DNA of 64,000 nucleotides. It comes from Motacilla alba alba (lineage: Eukaryota; Chordata; Aves; Passeriformes; Motacillidae). Shown piece after piece: positions 38,771 through 52,850 of the stretch (the first letter of the stretch is position 1; each line of letters begins with the position of its first letter). Position numbers and translations under genes: made by a program. The DNA lies in contig NC_052017.1 of NCBI RefSeq assembly GCF_015832195.1, forward strand, positions 69,999,801-70,063,800, given 5' to 3'. Below the pieces are notes generated by a model. It worked only from the letters and a program-made list of their open reading frames with translations, did no database searches and was not told where the DNA came from.

Positions 38771-39239
38771 ATAACTGCATCTCATTAACTGGTAAGTGAT
38801 TTCCTTCCCAGCAACTACTGCCACTACCTTGATTGCTGACTGCCAGTTTCATGGGTGGTGTTTTAAGTGGAGTATCACTGTAAATCCACCGAGGTGCAAG
38901 GCAAGTGATCCTATAAAGACTCCTCTTAAAGAGAGTTCAACCAAAGAAAGTCATATGGTACCAATGGAATAGGTAATGTGGTGGCAGCTATGAATGGAGG
39001 GGAGGGGAAAAAATTAAAATTGTTTCTCATAGGCTAAGTTTACAAGTAGTTGAAAAACATAATTCTGCAAAAGTAACAGATCCCGGCTTCCAGAAAAATA
39101 TTAACAGGCCTAGATGAAATTCAGATCTCTTTAGCTAAGTGGGAATGCTAGCCATCAGCCAGTATGAAACATTTTGAAGCCATTTAATTTAGAAATACCT
39201 CCTTTAACTTCTATGCAGCTGGGGAGAACAAACAAATAA

Positions 39240-39256
39240 CCCCCCCCCCCCCCCCC
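39240..39256 (+). repeat. Homopolymer of 17 C
   Basis: This is an uninterrupted C tract on the plus strand, so it is G17 in the PHLPP1 sense strand. It sits between 'aacaaataa' and 'aacaacaatg'. Confidence 0.95.
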
Positions 39257-39841
39257 AACAACAATGAAAAATACATTTAGCATGTACTAACCCAAGACAC
39301 ACATGGTGGTCTTGACAAAAGGTCAGATTTGACATCCTTGTATAGCAATTTTAAACATATGAGTCTAGTCTGTTTTCCCACCTGAGTCAGAAAAGCTCCA
39401 TGTTGCTAAGTCAAAAGGGCTGACTTCATCCTTGAGAATATAAATAGACAATAGTAAATAGGATTAATAATGTTGTAGTACTGGTACAACTCCTAGTGAA
39501 ACAAAAAGCCAGCTCTGAAATCCACAGTTTAAAGACTAAAATGAGATCTGATAAAAGGGGAAAATAAATAAAAATATTGAAGATCAATCTTTAAGTGAAA
39601 TCTATGAACAGTGATTTATTTAGTCGATTAAAAGGATATGTGGCAATTCAGTATTCAAGACTCCTCTCTACTAGATGAAAGATTTAAGAATTTCAATCTG
39701 ATAAATATGTAACAAAACACAATGAAGAAAGCTGAAATTAAACATGTTAGACAACAACACAAAGCAAAATAAGTGCTTTCTTAATGGTAAAATAGCTTTA
39801 AAGCCCCCCCAAGAATCCTGCAGGACACAGGAGTACATTTT

Positions 39842-39855
39842 ACACACACACACAC
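39842..39855 (+). repeat. (AC)7 microsatellite
   Basis: Seven uninterrupted AC units. Confidence 0.9.
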
Positions 39856-40823
39856 TGCAGTTTTGATTGGGCGCTAGAAACTTTTCTAAAACAGAAAGTC
39901 GTTCCAAACAAAACTTCATGTAAAGGGCTTGTAAAGCTTAAGCAAGAAGCTGGACTAGCTCATAAGAAGTTCCTTTCACCATGCAATTGATCATTTGTTC
40001 TTGCAGGCTCATGGCAGAGAACATCGCTGATCAGCAGGGAGCTGAAAATATATGTAGTTCTGTTACACCAAATCTGTAAACCAGGCACTCTGCACTCTTC
40101 AAAGGCTAGGGTCTCAAAAACAAAAACAAAACAAATAAAAAAAAATCTCAACCAAAGCCACGGTTTAAGTTGTTACAATGATTTCCACAGATGCTAAAAA
40201 GACTCACTTATAGAGGAGTGCATCCTCCCAGATGTATAATGCCTCAACACCAAAGCTTCCAGTTCTTTTAAAAACTTCAGAACAAGAAACCAGATGTGCT
40301 TTGCTAATAAACATTTTCTTTCAGTAATTTATACAATTAATGGAAACAGAAGACATATCACGTGGAACCATTCTGAAATTTGGAAATTTGTGGTATCTGT
40401 CCTACCTGCATAGCTGATTTTGATTTTGCACTTGAAGATTGTTTTTCCCCTAAACTCAGATTTAAATTATTATTCCACACAAAGAAAAAGCTGATACCCA
40501 TTCTTAATGTTTCCCACTTTTTCCTTTTTCTTTAAAATAAAAAGGATTATGAAAATCTTTTTGGACAAGATAACACACATAGATATGTTGTTAGAATTTA
40601 AAAGACTTAACCTTCTTATCAATGTTATTATCTAAGTAGCATACAGTGCCCTTTCTGTTTCTTGGTCCAGGAAGCAAAACACAGCAGTATCCCCTTCCCC
40701 TCTGTTCTCATACCAGACTGAACTTCTGCAAGAACAAATCCAGTCCCTTCCAGATATAAGCAAAGTAGTGCCTTAATTTTTCAAATTAAGAACATCTTAA
40801 GGGAGCAGAGTCCCACAAAGACC

Positions 40824-40839
40824 TTTTTTTTTTTTTTTT
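40824..40839 (+). repeat. Poly(T), 16 nt
   Basis: Uninterrupted T run within the large intron. Confidence 0.9.
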
Positions 40840-42684
40840 AATCTGAATTGGATCAAACAAACCAGCCTTAGGAGCGGAAAACACAGCAACAGAGCCAGAT
40901 AACCCAGACAATGCACAATTAGCACTGAAGGTGCCTTTAGCCATCCCAGACCATTCCATGTCACATTAATTCAAAATTAATGTATTGCCTTCCCTTACCA
41001 TCATGGAACTTATGTTCAGTCTCCCCTTCTTATACGATGTCCTTTGCAAGTTAGGAGCATGTAAGAATGCTAGGAACATAAAAGAAACAAAACAGCCCAA
41101 GGGTAGTCTCACACCTTGGCCTTGGGTTTTGCGAACCTACCAAACAACACTCTTTGCCACAGGGAATAAACTTCATTGATTTTCTTCAAATGAATAGGCC
41201 ATTCCTGAAAACTGCTGTGACTCTGAAAGGAAGGTCAACAGAGTTTAGAAGGATGGACTTTCTATATGCAGAATCCCAGAGAACTGAGTGACTTTAAGTG
41301 AGTCATTGCAGACCAGCTCAGAACCCTTTTGATTGCTTTAGAGAAGTAAGAAAAAAAAAAAAGAAAAAGCCACGTGTCAGCAAGTTTTGATTAAAGATAT
41401 TTCACTACTCTTGTCCACCATGTTGTCACCACATTGTTGATGTCTCCTTTGTTCTCAACAGCTCTCACCTAAGCCATCTGCTTTAACTGTTTCTGAGTAT
41501 TTACTTCACTGTGTAGCACCTAGGAATCCTCATCACAGCACAGGAATCCACCATGCCAGGTGATATCTAAATACAAGCAGCAAACATACACCCACCAAAA
41601 AAAAAAAAAAGGCACACACAAAACTCATGCTTGTCTCAGACAGCTTACTTTTCTCAAGGACATCATTCCTCTGAATGCCTCCACATTCCTGTGAAGCACA
41701 TGCCTTGAATCTTCATGTATAACGCAACTAACAAATTAATTGTCAGACAAAGTGCTTCTACTTTGTAGTTACTGTTTTTACACCCTCTAACCTCAGTCAC
41801 ACTCCAAATGCACTCTTCTCAGAAAACAAGATTTTTACCCAACAACTACAACTTTCTCAATTTGCTAAAGAAGACATCTTACCAAAAAATAAACTGATTT
41901 TTTTTTTTTAGGATCTGAAAGTTGAACTCATGTTAGGAACACATTATGAAGCTGGTGTGGACAACTGTCTGTCATCAGTTACTTGCGTCCCTGAAAAAAG
42001 TCTTTGAAAACATTAATTTTCATTTCCAGTCAGAGCATTATAATGAAAATTGTCAAAGCTGCACCCAAAGATATTCTAGATCAACTCTGTCAATACTAAG
42101 AGCAACAACAAGGAAAGAGTTTCCTACTTCCCAGATGTCAAGAGGACATGAAGAAATTAGTGAAGTTCTTCTCACCAGGCCTCACAAGTGGCATATGGTT
42201 CCTTCCTTCCACGAGCACCATAGCCGCCATCTCCTGTTATACAGACATCTTACTGTATTCAATGAGAGCTCATGAGCTCGAGCTTGCTCACAAGCTCTGC
42301 TAAGTATCAACAGAAGTTATTGGACTTGCAAATATTACTGTCATATAAAAAAAAACAGCTGTACAGAGTAATAGTTAAGATGTTGAGGCTACATCAGTTA
42401 GACCTTCAATGTTTCTGAAATTATCAGCTAAAACTTAACATGAGTAAACAAGGGAAAGATTAGAAAAGAAAGGCTGGAAGAATCTTCCACTCTGCAAAAG
42501 AACATTCACACTGAAAAAGGGAGTTTACCTGGGTAAAGCACAAACCTTAGAACACAGGGGGTCTTTCTCTGGAAATGAGACAAAATTATTTTATCTTCTA
42601 GTTAGCAGCCTCTGCCTTACTTACTCCTTAGATGTATGGAACACTTCATTTGTCCAGTATCACATTCACTGTCTCACATGCTCC

Positions 42685-42800
42685 CAATTATCATCATCAT
42701 TCTGCAGACAGTTAAGGGAGACAGCCTTGCCCCAGGCCACAGTGAGTCAGTGGTAGAAGCAGGATCTCATCATCTCTCATTGCTCAGCTCCTTCCTCCAG
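42685..42800 (+). mobile_element. Probable ancient MIR/CORE-SINE-like relic
   Basis: The string 'gttaagggagacagccttgc', then 'cccaggccacagtgagtcag' and 'tggtagaagcaggatctcat', resembles the CORE-SINE/MIR segment 'gttaagtgacttgcccaagg', 'tcacacagctagtaagtggc', 'agagccgggattcgaaccca'. It is preceded by 'attatcatcatcattctgca', which fits the 'attattatccccattttaca' part. Similarity is clear by eye but old. Exact family assignment needs a profile search. Confidence 0.5.
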
Positions 42801-43157
42801 ACAGGGACGTTTTACTACTCCCACGGTCTTAAGAAATGGTATCTTGATTTGCCAAAGTACAATTAAAAAGAAAGATCTAGAAACCAAGAAACAAATAACT
42901 GCTAAAAACCTGCTGTTTAAGTAATTCAGTAAGTGTCTTGATAAAAAATAAGGATATAAACCACTCTGTTTCTATGAAGCTAACTACAAAGACACTTTCT
43001 TGCCTGCAGTCATTGCATCTCTATCACAAATAAAGCACTCAACAAACTATTTCCTTGTCATTACAAGCCTGATATGTGCACAGAAAGTCTTCTATACTTG
43101 CCTGCAAAAGGTGAACAATTACAATGCACATGGCTCAAAAAAAAAAAATCCTTCCCC

Positions 43158-43191
43158 TTCAGTTTTCCAAGTGTTTCAGTTTTCCAAGTGT
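43158..43191. repeat. 17-bp exact tandem duplication
   Basis: ttcagttttccaagtgt occurs twice head to tail, at 43158-43174 and 43175-43191, with no mismatch. Confidence 0.95.
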
Positions 43192-44599
43192 GACTACAAC
43201 AGTGGTATTTTTAGTACAACTTATGTCATAATTGGATGAAACCTGGGCATTTCGGGACTGGATGACAGCCGTGGTTTCTTTCTGGTGACAATTTACATGC
43301 AAGTCTGTTTCTGCAGTTCTTGCACCTCTAAAATTCATTTGCAGGGGAGAAACAGGAAACTGGAAAACAAGATAGCAAAGCCTAGCTCTGGGCAACATTG
43401 CACATTTTAAATGAAATTTTCTTTTTAAAAATGTAAAATATGCTGTTATTGAAAAAACGCTTTCAAGTCTATGAAGATGACACTCCAACACACGTTAAAA
43501 TCGCAATTGTTTTGCATATGACTGAGTTGACAAGGCTCTGCAGTACTGATGTAGCACTAGAGCTTTTACCAACTGATTTAAAGCTTTGATGTGGCCCAGG
43601 CTTTATAAGATACCTTGACAGAGCAAAGTCTCTGCTGACAGAAATAGCAAGAGTTCCTTCAGCGGCAGACTTGGGCTGGTCCGTTTTAAACTGCAGTCTC
43701 CATGGTAGAATTTCCTCATTTGCTTCAGACTGTTCTGCAAGCAGCTATTGAAGGAGTATTTAGAGGGCTATCACACACAGTGTTTAAAGCACTGCACACC
43801 AGACTACTTCCCTCGAGGATGACAGAATTGAAAATAAGTAACATTTATAGTCATTGTCTCCAGAACAAGAGAAGAAAAAAGCCTTTATCTGTTTTATTCA
43901 TCAAGTGAAATACTGCAAGTTAGGTGAGACAAATAACAAGCTAAATTAAAACAGTTTCAATAAATACTGCCTTGAAATAGTAACAGTTGCTTTCACAGCC
44001 TGTATTGTTCCCGTGCTATGGAAATTGTGTACACTTAGTGCAAGTAGAGGAAAAGAAAAAAACAGAGGAAAAAAAAAAGGTGGCAACTCTGAGCAATTTG
44101 TATGCTTAGACATATTTTCCCTTTCATCTTTTCTGTCTGTTCCATTCCATACCCTTCATTGCAGTGTTCCTGCTTTCTAGAGTCCCAGCTGCTATGAGAG
44201 AAACACCAGAAGTTATCCCTGTCTTCCAGCTATGACTGTCGACCTTTGTTTCCCCCATCTGCTATCAGTACAGTACCCCTGCACTAAAGAACACTGATCA
44301 TCTTACAGAACAAAGTTTGACTTGAGACTCCTGCTACTTCTCTAACATAGTTTATTATTTACAACAGATAAAGTCAAGCTATATATATTAATAAGCAAGT
44401 TAGACACACAGAGACAGCTGCAGTGCTCCAATACCAATGTGTCTTTATTCAGCTTTTCCTTCAGTAAATGCTGTTCTACAAGACACAATGGACATACCAG
44501 CAATGGTTTCCCAGAAGGCCGATGGCATTATAAAGGAAGAGTTTGTTTCTTTTCCTCAGCACTGCCCATGATGATACACCTCTCAACTCAAAAGGGCAA

Positions 44600-44626
44600 A
44601 CACACACACACACAAACCCACACACA
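44600..44626 (+). repeat. (CA)n microsatellite, interrupted
   Basis: CA dinucleotides are broken once by 'aaccc'. The two overlapping plus-strand frames here read HTHTHT-type low-complexity peptide and are not genes. Confidence 0.9.
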
Positions 44627-47600
44627 GAGAATCACATCTCCTATTTGCCAAAAAGCCAACCAAGCCCTGAAGAGAAAGCCAGAGGGGTAATGGTAATCAG
44701 CCTGCTACTCACTAAGAGGGATTTCTGTGCAAGTCATTGAAGCTTTGCTACTCCAGGATCCCAGATGAAAACTGTCCTAGGAGGGTGTGGGCCAATGAAG
44801 ACTCTCTCTGGTCAGTAAATAACCATAGTATTTCATACTGCATAGTATATACTCATACAGCATTTAATAAATACCAATGTTATTTCATCCTGTCCCCTTA
44901 AAAGGCTGGTGATCATTCAAAGTGCACCTGCCATATAGTGGCCAATTTGACAAAAATCGATGTGCTATCTCACCTTTCAGAGCAAGTAGGTGATATTCAG
45001 ACTGAAGCCTTTTACAGAAGGATGCATAGGGTTTCCTACTAAATTATTTCATTACTTCCATGAAAAAATACTGTCTACTAATCAAGCAATCCAGACAGAT
45101 TACCAGGGGATAGAAGCCTCTACGAAAGTTTAATATTAGAAATGTCAACTCAAGGCCCACTGCTGAATAATTCAAAGCAAGAAAAGGTCTCTCTCGCCTC
45201 TTGTCATCTGCTTTGAGCTATTCTTTGGCAACATGTAACAATCAGTTTCAGCAAAAGGTGGTTGGGCTGAACACAGAATGGAGAGGCGCACAGGAAAAAC
45301 AAAACCTCATGAAATGACAAGAGAGAATCCCATCTACACAAAGCTTATGTATGAACTCTACATGTATGTACTCTATGTATGGCTTGAATGAGAAGAAACC
45401 ATCTTTAGATATGTCTGAAAAATTCCACGTACAACTGGAAGAGGACTAGCAACCATAATCTTCTAGTTTCACAATGCTCCTCTGCCTTACCAAAGTAGTT
45501 AAAAGTTTCAGAAATTAAAACACATTAATGTACTTTTTCGGACAAAAGCATAGTTTGACTAGAACAACAAGCAAGCTCTGACATACTTTCATATTCTGTA
45601 AGTGAAATATAATTGCAAAGTGAAAAAGGAAAATCAAGTATATATCTTTTTAAGTCCCAACATTTTCAGGCCTGAAAAAAGTTATTCTTTCAACTTTCCA
45701 ATCCTGGTCAGCTCACTGAAGTTTTTTCTTTCTCGGTATCACAGTGGTCTCCCAGTAAGCTACAGAAAATTAAATAAGAAGCAGCTTAAGAATTTGATCA
45801 ATATTGGCTTAGTTATGTTGGCAAGTTCAGCAAAATCTCCTCTTCATATTGTGTCATAACAAAAGGTGAAGGAACTATTTGGTATGAAAGGAAAACTGAT
45901 CTTAAATCTAACAACAGGGAGCAAATTAGGAAGAATTGTCTCAGATTTTCTCCAATCCCTGCTAAAGATTTTGCTGAGATCTACCCAAGTTTCTCTCACC
46001 CTCCTCATAAAACAAAATCTTAAGGACTCTCTGCATAGCAGTCAAGACATTATTGTTGGCAAAACTTCTTCTTTACGAGAGAAACCCATATTCCAGCAGC
46101 TCGTGGTACTAACGAGTTCTTTAAGAACATTCAGACATGGGTTTGCAATTTAATTTAAAAACCTGTCACCAGTCTTTGTAAGCCTAAATAGGAGAGGTAC
46201 CAATTACAAGAATTCCCCATTATTCTTTGACTGCTAACATAGCAAGAGCACACACTAGTAAGAATTCCCAGAGACATGGAATACCATTCTTTCTCACTGA
46301 AGAGCTGAAGAGAAGCTGAAAGGAGTGATTTTTCCCTGCATTCCTTCTCTTTTTCATTACTTCATTACTAAATTTCTCAAAGCGATCCTATTCTATTTTT
46401 TAATTTAAGCAGCTATATTTGGAGAGAAACCACACAATTATTTAACAAAGCCAGAACCATACAATCTATTCATTTTGTGTGTCAGAGCAAGTGCAGTTAC
46501 ATTCTGAAGTTTAATCCACTCTCATTCTGATTAAGACATTAGTGCTTTCCCAGGTTTGAGTACAAAGAAAATTACTTCTGGAAGTTCTGCTGAGTACTAC
46601 ACTATACATAACACAAAAAAACCCCCACACTGTATGTTCATCAGGCCTCCTGTCTTATAGAGGGCTGGATCAACTGCTCCCTGCCTTAATTTTTCAATTT
46701 GCCTGAAAGATTTGAGACAGAGAGACAATTCCACTTCTTCCAAATCTCAAGCAGTCTAAAAATGCCTACAACAGATTCTTTAGCTACAAATGAAAGGTCT
46801 CAATTTGAAACACCAGAAGCAATAAAAACCCAAGAATAGCCTGGAACAGCCTAGCTTAGAAAAAAAATCTTGTTCAAAAAAAATCATTTGTCTAGAGCCT
46901 ACAAGTGACTTTCTTTTTTTGCAGTAAAGAAAACTAGACTTAAATTCCTGTCTTTAATAATAAATACCAAGGGACCCTCTTCCACAATAAACACACATCA
47001 AGCTCACTCATTTTGTAAGACTGCATTAAGTATTCAGCCAGAAATCATGCAGCAACTCCTCCTCTTGTTTTAGGATGAAATATCCCTTAGTCTACACAAA
47101 GTCCAACAGCTGGAGCAAGAGAAAGAGTTTATCAGTGGCACCTGAAGCCTTTGTGAAGCATAAGTCATTTCCTAAACCTACATGAAAGTTAATGAGACTC
47201 CAATATGGGCAAAACAGAGCACTGGAGACATATCATGCAAGGAAGCTGGTTACACCTCAAAGCCTTTGCAGAATGCTCAAGTAAAGATGGAAATACAGGG
47301 ACAGGACATACACATTTGAGAAATGAAGATCTACAACCTGCCAAACACTCTGACAATGGAACACCATCACATGAATAAAGTGGATATCTAAAAAGCCTCA
47401 AATTTAGGGGCTATACTAAGATGGTTTCTCATTCCATTCTGCCAGCAACTCAAGACTTGAAACCCCAAACATTGCCTTTGAAAAGATAAAAAAAAATAGT
47501 AAAGGAAAGGGATATCCTTGTTTTCACTAGCATGTTATATAAAAATAGCATATATGTATCCTATATGAAGTCTAAATCCTCCTTGCAGCTCGTGGGGGGG

Positions 47601-50600
47601 GAAGAGCTCAATGTTTGACACAGCTGCTATCTTCCAAGAATACAGTTTCCAAACTGTATTTCGACCAATTACATATACAGTAAGATTTTCAGTTGCTTGC
47701 AAAGTAATACAGAAGTTTTAGATTTTCACTGAAAGAGTAAAATACACACTGTCTTACAAAATTTTATTTCACCAGAATACCGAAGTGCTAAAGCTGTTAG
47801 CACTCCTCCCCTCACCAAAAACACATACAGGCCTACCTCTTCCACAGGAAGACAATTTAATTGCTTTAATCTTTCCTGAAAGTAGTTTAAATATTTTTTC
47901 TTGAGGTCTTCTAAAATAATCCAGAATAAAGCAGATACTCTGGATGGAAAATATAAGCCCATACAGTTTGGCTACCTTAGCAGCAACTGCATTGCTATCT
48001 CTTTAAGAGGAAAGCTATCTGACAAAGCAAACAAATGCAGGATCACTACCAGTTTTGACTTTACTGTACAAGCCATAAAATGGAAAAATTTTAGTCCTTT
48101 AATTGCTTCAAAGACCCCACCTTCTTTCTTTGCCATCTTAGCTATTTGCTGCAGAGGATGCAAATCCAGATATCATGGTCTGTGTTTTATTAGAAAGCCT
48201 TCTCCATTTCTTTTCTTAAGGACAAAATCAATCAAAACAGAAAAAAGTAGGCTTGAATCATACACCTTAAAAGAGAGGGCCAGCCTTTGACTACCTAAAA
48301 TAAAAGCAGAAGCATTTTTAGAGACAGCAACTGCAGCTCATATACACCACTACGACACCTCAGCTGCCTCTAACACTGATCACAAAAAGCTGTGTAGCAC
48401 AGTCTCTACAGGAGGCATCACAACTGCCCTCATATAATACCCAAGCCTCCTGTCAGAAGGGACTTCAAACAACTCCACAGTGCCAGCCCATGGAAAGGGA
48501 ATAGACCTTGTCCAGCACAACACCTCCATCACAGCTCTTTCACAGTGCTCAGTGACATGGAAAACACTCTACAGTGCCTGCTCCTGTCAGCACCCTCATG
48601 AGAGCAATGATGCTTCCCTGCACTTGAATGTCTGGGAAAAGCCGGGACCCATGTATGAAAAATCAGCTACTGCTCCTGTCAAACCTCATATTTCCCCTCT
48701 TGGAGAAGGCAGGCAGAAGAAAATACACTAGTGAACACCGAATTTCTTTCAATCCTTTGTTGAAACTGCATCCATTTCTCAAGGAACAGGATTTCCAGCC
48801 CTATGGTCAGTAACTTCTCAGGATAACTAACCAGCACTTCAGTGCTTCTGCGATTAGAGACCACAGCCAGGGAGTGCACTCTCAGTGTTTTCACCCTGTC
48901 ACAAAGCAGTCTGAGGAGGAAGATGTTATCTCCAGGAACATTCCAGGATAGGGAGAAAAAGAAACAAACAAAACCAAAAGAACCCCACACTTCCAAACAA
49001 CCAAGTAAACTAACAAAAAAAAATTCCCATTCAGCACTCTATCACAAGACATCTTTTACCTCTAAGCTAGCTGCTAGGTTGCCAAAGCCTGCAAATAACT
49101 ACCATCAAAAACGTTAAAAGTACAGTTAGATAACCCCAGTAACTAAGCATCATTATAAAATCAGATCTAGAGCTTCCCTTTGACCACACCAGTTGGTGAG
49201 CAAGAACAAGATTACACCACTTTCTCCACTTCAGTCTGAAGCCCAAGCACTCTCTTCCTCAAAGAGACAAATACTTAAGCTGCGATATTTTCGGGAAGCT
49301 GAGCTGCTTGCTGTAAAAAAAGCTGCTTAGCAGACTACACATTATCTTTTGGGAGGTGTGATGAAATATTCATTTTGGTCTATGTAAGGCATCCGTCATA
49401 CCATATGCATGCTCATTAGTTCTTGCACGGAGTAACAACTCAGGAAGAAAGCCACAGAAGCAAAGCAGAGAAACCCATATTCCCACCTATTACATTGCTG
49501 TCGTGAATGCCATCAAGAACTGTTCTCTCCTTTCCCGACAACACGTGCTCTCTTGCAGCTCCAAGTACTACAGAAATGAATGGCCAAGATTTAAAGTACC
49601 AAAGGAATGTACGGATTGAACATCCCAACTGTTTCTGGGAAGACAGAACCATCATGATGATGCCCAGTTACTGAGCAAAAAAGTAACTAGCAACAGCCAC
49701 TGATGATTGGGAGCCCAAAGTCTGGATGCTCAACTGTCCCAATACAGAACTGTTCCACATGAAACCACACATCAGTGATACAGGGACAGAATCATTCAGA
49801 CAGAAACACATATTCAGTCAGTCCCAGCCACAGAAAGAGTTAAAATATAGCTTTCTTATTGGCAGTGCTACACACCATTTTTCACCTCACAGACTGTCTC
49901 AAAACCAACTATAAACAAACTTGCATGAGCTCCCATTACTTGAAGGACTCTGCTAGACAAAGGGGGAAGAGTAGACTGGAATAAACCAGTATCACTCTTC
50001 TGCATGAAGTGACAGTACAAACACTCTCTACAGCCTAGATGACTGCTACCCAGGAAAGCAGCAGAAAATAGCTTACTTTAAGAACTCAAGTGTCCTCTTT
50101 TACCCCAGAGTAATTACAGAACACAGCAGACATTCATTCTGGAGAGAAGAGTACAATAGCTGTTTGTTACCATCAGCACTACAATTTAGGATTTATCTAA
50201 GCCTATCACACACAGAACAGACAGCACAAAAGTGCTCAAGACAGAACTCGAAAGTACTAACCATAAAAAATTACAGATGAAAATCCAAGCAAGGACTAGG
50301 ACCAAGGCTTGGCCCACAACTCACAATTTAACGACCCAGTAATCTATTAATTGAGTACATTTTTATCCAAGCTTCATCTAAGAAGCATTAGGTGTAGCTG
50401 GTCAGCGAATACACAGCAGAAAAAAAAATTTAAATCATTCTTGTCTACTGCTAGTAAGTAAAGTTGCATCTTATACAGCAGAGGCACAGGCTTTGTGAAG
50501 AGCACCCATGTGTTTAACATCAGAAACAATGTTATGAACTCACAAAGCCCATAGCAAACATAATTAAGGTGCCTATGGCTGTATTTACATTTTTTTGGCT

Positions 50601-52544
50601 GGGGTCGGATCTCACAAGTTTCTCCACACTGAAGCTCAATCTCAAATTTTAAGAAGCAAAAGCTATTAACTTTCCACATCTTACCCAGGTGAGAAATCTG
50701 GATTCCTTTCCTTCCCACACATCCTATAGCAGTGCTGATTTAGATTTTCATAAATCAGAAGTTTTAACACACTCAAATTGTGCCTCAATGTCCACTTTAT
50801 TTTACAACCACTACCAAATTTACCCACGTATGGACTCAGATTGAGAAAACTGTTATCCCACACTGCCAGGCAGATTTTAGAAAAATCAGACTCCATCATC
50901 TTAAACAACATGCAGCATCTTAAGATCTACCTTGTTTACATTAAGAATAACACTGAAAAAAACCACAGTTAGACTGGCGTGAGCTCCCAGCTCCCTCCTT
51001 ACTTGCATGACCTTAGCTTCTGCAGAGGAGAGCAGGACAGCAACACTGATATAGTGCATGGGAAATAGAAAAAAGCAGCATCTATCCCATGCTTGGAGGA
51101 TTTCTGTCCCATCTTCAGAGGAAACAGAAATAATAGGACTTCAGAAGCTACTCTACTACATCCCTGAGTAACCTTTCACTGAGAGATAGTAAGAAATTCA
51201 AATAAGGAATTCAAATAACATCAGTACATACTTCACACTTTCCTCTATTACAGAAACATGCGTAAAACATTTATAAACATTATTTCTAAATATATTCTGT
51301 TACAAATGAGGAGACTAACTGTGCTACTTAATTTACCACGGTAGGTGTATTTAAGTCCCTAATTCTTAAAGACTGCACATTGGCTGAAGGAATGCAGATA
51401 GCTGAATACAAATGCTTGTTTGGACTCGCGCAGAACACGCATACCTTTCCAGAAGGGCACACTGGATTGAACATGTAATTACAATCTCAACCCCAGCAGC
51501 ACAAATAGACTAAACAAGCACTGTTCAAGTTACTCATGCTCAGTTTCGCAAGTTTGACCCCTGAAGCCAGAAGTACATTCATGAAGGCAAACCAATTTTT
51601 CCAAACTGCCAGAAACACAAACACAAGTTTAAGCAAGCTTACAAATCCTGAATAATCACAGTACCCCCTTAGTCAAGGTTAATTTCTCCATCTCAGGCAC
51701 AGAAGGAACAATTCTATTTCCATTTCCAGTGCTTATACTTTTCAACAGATGGCCATAACAATGGCACCAATAATAGATAATTATTTCATTTTAACATTAA
51801 AAACATTTTATGTAGAAGTCAGACTTTCCCAGCTGAACTTTTCCTTCCACCAAAAATTCCAAGATCTAAGAATTCTCTTGCTTAGCAACTTCCTGCCAGA
51901 GAACACTCATAGCTTCAGGAGACAATTGTCTGTATTTTGGCTCTTTCTATGAAGAAATACACTTAGAGCCAAATGACCTGAAGCTATAGCTCTTACTGAA
52001 ACTTCCTAAGAACAGGTAAAATTTCTATTTTGTGTTTCTAATAGAAGCTAGCGCTTGCAGCAGTATATAGATACATACGATCTTTAATCAAGTGTACTCC
52101 CTATATTTTATTGCAGGTTCAAAACAAACCTTCTGTATTTAACAATAATTCAGATCCTGAAGTTTTATGAGAGAACTATGGCTCCCTACTAAATCCATAC
52201 AAGGTTCATCTCCTCAGTGAACCAAAACACCATTGAAATGAGATGCTGAAGACAAGACTGCTGCTGCTCTGAAGTAATTTCTCAGAGAAAAAAAACTAAG
52301 CCTAAAAAGAATCTGAGTAAGGAACCACACATGTGAAATAATGCTCAGTCTGCAAGCTAGAAAGTACAAATTTTAAGAAGTTCCATGTGCCAGCAGCATA
52401 AACTGCAGTAGCCAGTCCCAGGTTCCCTGGCAATCGCACTGGATTAAGATCACAGACACAGTGGTTGGAGCAGAGGTCTGGAGGTCATTAGCCCCACCAT
52501 CCTCTTTGGGAGGCAAACAGCACATCCCTCTGTAAGAAACAAGA

Positions 52545-52850
52545 TCTGGGGGCTGTCAGCACAACCAAAGTCACAACAGAGCCCGTCCACCAGGAAGCCA
52601 TTTCTGGGCACCTGAACAAGGATGTGACTGGGATGATCTTAGACTGCACTCAGCCAACCTGATTGTATTCAAGGGACACAAGCAGGCACATGTACAGGCA
52701 AAGGACAAGCAGTGGATATTTCTCATTGCCGTTTTTGCAACACCTTTTGATTGGTCTCCTATAGCATCCTCAGCTAGTGATATGAACTACGTGGACAATA
52801 ACACCAGGTGCAAGGCTGGAAATCAGTGGTACGAAACTCAACTGCAGGCT
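52545..52850 (+). mobile_element. Decayed CR1 LINE fragment, reverse-transcriptase region
   Basis: The sequence matches CR1 ORF2 from 'ggaagccatttctgggcacc' (about 52591) through 'ccaacctgattg' (about 52656) to 'gcagtggatatt' (52709) and 'gtctcctatagcatcctc'. From 52709 a 21-codon block aligns with the CR1 reverse-transcriptase segment normally read as AVDVVYLDFSKAFD followed by TVSHSIL. Here it reads AVDI at the start and VSYSIL at the end, without any indel, but with a TGA stop at 52748-52750 and many substitutions. It is a dead relic; flanks beyond about 52545 and 52850 are not confidently CR1. Confidence 0.75.

Noticed and set aside
43159..43491. 110-aa minus-strand frame with several cysteines and histidines
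   Set aside because: Cys/His spacing does not form a zinc-finger pattern, and its end runs into the 17-bp tandem duplication.
50374..50718. 114-aa minus-strand frame
   Set aside because: Same strand as PHLPP1 but has no leucine-rich repeat or PH pattern and no splice sites in a usable phase.
51290..51340. 'ttacaaatgaggagactaac' as a possible MIR fragment
   Set aside because: Only about 20 bp resembles the 'ttacagatgaggaaactgag' step of MIR; too short to call without a profile search.
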